Positions 13,410 to 16,133 of a DNA stretch of 16,133 bases are shown here, one piece after another. This DNA is from Scatosoma sp045537295 (GTDB taxonomy: Bacteria; Bacillota; Clostridia; Christensenellales; Borkfalkiaceae): contig JAZSPG010000116.1 of the NCBI GenBank assembly GCA_045537295.1, positions 1-16,133 on the forward strand, written 5' to 3'. A program made the position numbers and the translations under genes. Numbering within the stretch: the first letter of the stretch is position 1; each line of letters begins with the position of its first letter. The notes under the pieces were generated by a model. It saw nothing but the letters and a program-made list of their open reading frames with translations. It was not told the DNA's origin and ran no database searches.

Positions 13410-14753
13410 TTAATCAGAATAACCTAAATATGAGAATTTAAAATCTTTTCCGTCTTTATCGTCTGTTTCACCTTGCCCGCCAAAACCTGTGAAAACAAAA
13501 GAATTCGGCACTAAATTCATAACAGCATCTTTTGCGTAGCTAAAAGAGTATCCGCCTGTCTTACCGTCTCCACCAAAGGCACTCACAGCACACTGAACTA
13601 AAGATAATTCTCTGCTAGCAAGTATTGACACACCACCTTGTCCGCCAATGTTTGCGCCGCCTTTTGCGCTTAACGTTAAATTATTAATGAAAAGTTTTTT
13701 AGCATTCACAGCCGTGCCAGCATAGTCGCCGTTGTTATCACCGCCTATAATTGTAAGCGAACTTACACCGTCTCCCGTAATAGAAATATTTCCGTCGTTT
13801 GCTAATACTCCAGCCGAATAATTTTTACAAGAAATTTTAGACGAACCTACCGTTTCTACAACAGACACTGCTCCAACAACGTTTGTGAAGTCAAATACTG
13901 CCTTACTTGCACTAGAACTTATATTCGTATTATCCAAAGTTACGTACAATGGCTTTTGTCGTATAAAACTATTTAATTGTAAATCAATTTCACTACCTAA
14001 TACACCCTTGATATAGATAAATTCGATACTACTTTCAACGGATAAAGTGAATTTTTTAGATAATTCTGGTGTAAAGCTAACGTCTACGCCATAATTAGGG
14101 TCTTGATTATAAAGCTTGTCTTTAATCTCTTGCTTCTCTTCTGGCGTAAGCTCAGCCGTTGGATCTTCAAGCTGTTTTTCTGCAAGCTCTTTAGCAATCT
14201 CTTCTTCCTCTTTCTGTTGCTTTGCAATTTCAACTTGCGCTTCTAAATCCGCTTGCGTTTGAACGTCTATGGCTTTCACGTCGTTAAAATCTATGAAAAA
14301 AGCTTTTTCATTAGAGTTTGCCTTAACTGTGATGGTATAAGCACCTTCTTGCGTTTTTGTATGGTTATATTTAACGTAATCACCTAAAACAGCATATAAA
14401 GTTATATCATCGTCAATTTTTGACGTGTATAAACTACCATTTTCACTGGTAGACCAACCAATGATAGCTTTGTTCTCTATGATACGAGAACTCATATATG
14501 CATCTAGGGAACTGCCCTTTATTATCTTTTTTTGTATACTCGTATTGTTATAGACTAAATTAAGTGTTTTAGCTTCCACTTTATTTATCGTTGCGGAAAC
14601 TATATCACCATTCGGGGTTGGCTCAACGTAGGTTGGCGGGGATACAACTGATTCTTCTCTAGGTTTTTCTTCTGCAACGTTTTCATCATTACAACCTACA
14701 AAACAAACACAACCTAAAAGAAAAGCTAAAACTAAGCAAATTATTTTTCTCAT
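13410..14753 (-). CDS. Surface lipoprotein with InlB-B-repeat-like module and beta-rich domain
   Basis: A 447-residue secreted lipoprotein. The signal peptide MRKIICLVLAFLLGCVCFVG ends in a lipobox at Cys21, followed by a Pro/Glu-rich linker (22-50). Residues about 60-125 resemble an InlB B-repeat (IIGWSTSENGSLYTSKIDDD, then ITLYAVL). A Glu/Lys/Gln-rich, probably coiled-coil stretch follows (about 165-215). From about 235 to the end there is a beta-rich, likely right-handed beta-helical domain with Gly-rich turns (GGANIGGQGG, FGGDGKTGG). It is a diverged paralog of the gene upstream, with which it overlaps by 4 bp (ATGA); GAAGGT lies before its ATG. The coiled-coil stretch is absent from the paralog. 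A role in surface attachment or glycan binding is inferred from architecture only. Confidence 0.8.
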   Translation of the reverse strand: MRKIICLVLAFLLGCVCFVGCNDENVAEEKPREESVVSPPTYVEPTPNGDIVSATINKVEAKTLNLVYNNTSIQKKIIKGSSLDAYMSSRIIENKAIIGWSTSENGSLYTSKIDDDITLYAVLGDYVKYNHTKTQEGAYTITVKANSNEKAFFIDFNDVKAIDVQTQADLEAQVEIAKQQKEEEEIAKELAEKQLEDPTAELTPEEKQEIKDKLYNQDPNYGVDVSFTPELSKKFTLSVESSIEFIYIKGVLGSEIDLQLNSFIRQKPLYVTLDNTNISSSASKAVFDFTNVVGAVSVVETVGSSKISCKNYSAGVLANDGNISITGDGVSSLTIIGGDNNGDYAGTAVNAKKLFINNLTLSAKGGANIGGQGGVSILASRELSLVQCAVSAFGGDGKTGGYSFSYAKDAVMNLVPNSFVFTGFGGQGETDDKDGKDFKFSYLGYSD

Positions 14754-16133
14754 ATTGGATTACCTTCTTTATCCACCTCTTTCTTTTCCACTTTTTTAAT
14801 CAGTTTAGCCGAAAGACCAGTTTGTCCAGGAGCTCCGTCTGCGCCCTTAGGTCCTTTTCTTGTGGTTCCCCCACCTTCACCACCTGCGCCACCTGCACCA
14901 CCTGCGCCACCTGCGCCGTTAATAACAACGTCGTCCCTATTTAACTTAATAACAACGTTATTGGTGAAATTCAGCATGCTTCCGCCGATACCACCCGTGC
15001 CACCAGGGCCACCGCTTCTTCCTGTGGTGGGTTGCCACCAGTGGTCAGGGTTATTGCCATTACTTCCAGTTCCCCCTTTACCACCTATACCACCGTTCAG
15101 ATTTAACGTACATTTAAACAATTCGATTTGATTGTTGACGGTAATGGCATGACCGCCTATACCACCGTTATCACCAGGTCCTCCATCTGTATTGTCAACA
15201 CCGTTATATTTCCACTCAGGTTGAAAACCCGTGCCGCCTTTAACGGTAAGTTTGGTGTTATTTATATTTACACGATTACAATCTATGCCGGAATAAATTT
15301 CATCTCCCGAACAATCCCCGCCGGTAATCGTATACGCTCCGTTTCTACCTGTAATTGCTATGATATCTCCTTGTATTGCGCTACTATTAACACCTGTCAA
15401 AGAGCAATTTCCTGCCGCCTCGATCGTAACGACTTCAAAATTAACGCTTGACGTATCAATGACAGGTTCTCCGCTTCTTGATTTCATAAGCATATTATCC
15501 ATATAGATATGAAGTTCTGTAGAACGAGCATTTATTTTTATTTTTGTTTCAAAAGTAGTCTCTTCAACGCCGATAAGATAAAGCTTGTTTACCGACATTT
15601 CCACGGTCATTTCAATCACGTCCGTAGCTTTATACGTATCGCTAAAATCAACCAACATACAACTACTACCTTTGAGTTTGTATTTATAATGTTTGGAGTG
15701 GTTTTCATCTTCTTCCCATTCATCAGGCTGTAAATTTTCCCCATCTACAGGTACAGGTTCAGAAGAAGTGTCAGTTCCATTCCAGTATCCGGTTGGGGTT
15801 CTATCCGCATACACCGTGCAATCCGACCAAATAGGATATAAAGTAAGTCCATCGCTCGCCGTTCCCGTAAAGGGCGTAGTACCGCCTTTCACGTCCGTCC
15901 AATCTGAAATGATTCGATTGGGATTTTGAACGTCCACTCTACACGGCTTAAACCCGTCTAAGCCACTACCATTAGGTATGGCATTAGAAATAGCACTATT
16001 ATCAGTAATCATGAAGTTTACTGTCGCACAATCTTGATTTTCATATTCGAATTCATTGCTTCCAATTTGCAGATAATAACTTTCAAATTCTTTCATTAAG
16101 GGCTCATTACATCCACCCATTGCCAACAAAACA
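14750..16133 (-). CDS. Gly-rich/collagen-like surface lipoprotein (5'-partial)
   Basis: The frame is open to the right edge of the window; the first visible residues VLLAMGGC are the end of a lipoprotein signal peptide (lipobox MGGC), so only about a dozen N-terminal codons are missing. About 460 residues are visible. An InlB-B-repeat-like module comes first (GSGLDGF, IISDWTDVKGGTTPF, then DGLTLYPIW). A beta-rich domain follows, aligning block by block with the next gene (VDFSDTYKATDV, IIAITG, YTITGGDCSGD, KLTVKGG, IELFKCTLNLNGGIGGKGG). Three Gly-rich insertions interrupt it (GGPGDNGGIGG; GRSGGPGGTGGIGG; four GGA units then GEGGG), and a short collagen-like run GPKGADGAPGQTG and a charged tail end it. 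The stop overlaps the next start, so translation is probably coupled. Likely an exported structural or adhesive protein; function unproven. Confidence 0.8.
   Translation of the reverse strand, partial: VLLAMGGCNEPLMKEFESYYLQIGSNEFEYENQDCATVNFMITDNSAISNAIPNGSGLDGFKPCRVDVQNPNRIISDWTDVKGGTTPFTGTASDGLTLYPIWSDCTVYADRTPTGYWNGTDTSSEPVPVDGENLQPDEWEEDENHSKHYKYKLKGSSCMLVDFSDTYKATDVIEMTVEMSVNKLYLIGVEETTFETKIKINARSTELHIYMDNMLMKSRSGEPVIDTSSVNFEVVTIEAAGNCSLTGVNSSAIQGDIIAITGRNGAYTITGGDCSGDEIYSGIDCNRVNINNTKLTVKGGTGFQPEWKYNGVDNTDGGPGDNGGIGGHAITVNNQIELFKCTLNLNGGIGGKGGTGSNGNNPDHWWQPTTGRSGGPGGTGGIGGSMLNFTNNVVIKLNRDDVVINGAGGAGGAGGAGGEGGGTTRKGPKGADGAPGQTGLSAKLIKKVEKKEVDKEGNPI

Noticed and set aside
14862..15131. 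Plus-strand open frame encoding a Pro-rich protein.
   Set aside because: It is the antisense of the Gly-rich GGxGG segments of the lipoprotein; poly-Pro is what the reverse strand of such codons gives.

Overview
The window looks like a chromosomal segment of a Gram-positive, low-to-mid GC Clostridia-type bacterium. The supporting signs are strong AGGAGG-type ribosome binding sites, textbook vegetative (sigma-A type) promoters, rho-independent terminators between almost all genes, lipoprotein signal peptides, a meso-diaminopimelate dehydrogenase, and Firmicutes families such as DUF1846 and DUF6512. Genus cannot be read from the sequence.

Positions 1-9250 are an ordinary, tidy core region. They hold radA (5' end cut by the window), a PH-domain membrane protein, ddh, purA, a zinc-ribbon NUDIX hydrolase, a DUF1846 protein, a DUF6512 membrane protein and a secreted metallo-beta-lactamase-fold lipoprotein. 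Almost every gene is its own transcription unit, with a recognisable promoter and a hairpin terminator. purA has a leader of about 107 nt that contains a terminator-like hairpin. The MBL lipoprotein starts at 9248, because a good promoter lies inside the longest open frame upstream of that codon.

Positions 9250-13400 are a more AT-rich accessory stretch with signs of decay and insertion. It contains a small gene interrupted near its end by an in-frame TAA, divergent from a tandem-HTH XRE regulator that most likely starts at a TTG. Next come a 5'-truncated SGNH hydrolase remnant and dsdA (D-serine ammonia-lyase). dsdA has an elaborate promoter with an 18-bp perfect palindrome on the -10 and a pair of 13-nt repeats upstream of the -35. 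It lies between two copies of a 31-nt direct repeat. The non-coding stretch 12862-13409 is crowded with inverted repeats and two possible micro-ORFs encoding hydrophobic peptides.

Positions 13300-16133 (minus strand) are the end of an operon for two paralogous cell-surface lipoproteins that overlap by 4 bp. Each has a lipobox, an InlB-B-repeat-like module and a beta-rich, probably beta-helical domain. The upstream one also has long Gly-rich/collagen-like insertions and runs off the window. A 31-residue single-TM peptide, readable only with a -1 shift at an A6 run, follows them.

No CRISPR array, rRNA, tRNA, transposase or recognisable defence cassette was found. The most unusual material is the paralogous Gly-rich lipoproteins with the frameshifted TM peptide, and the repeat-flanked dsdA locus with its structured control region.
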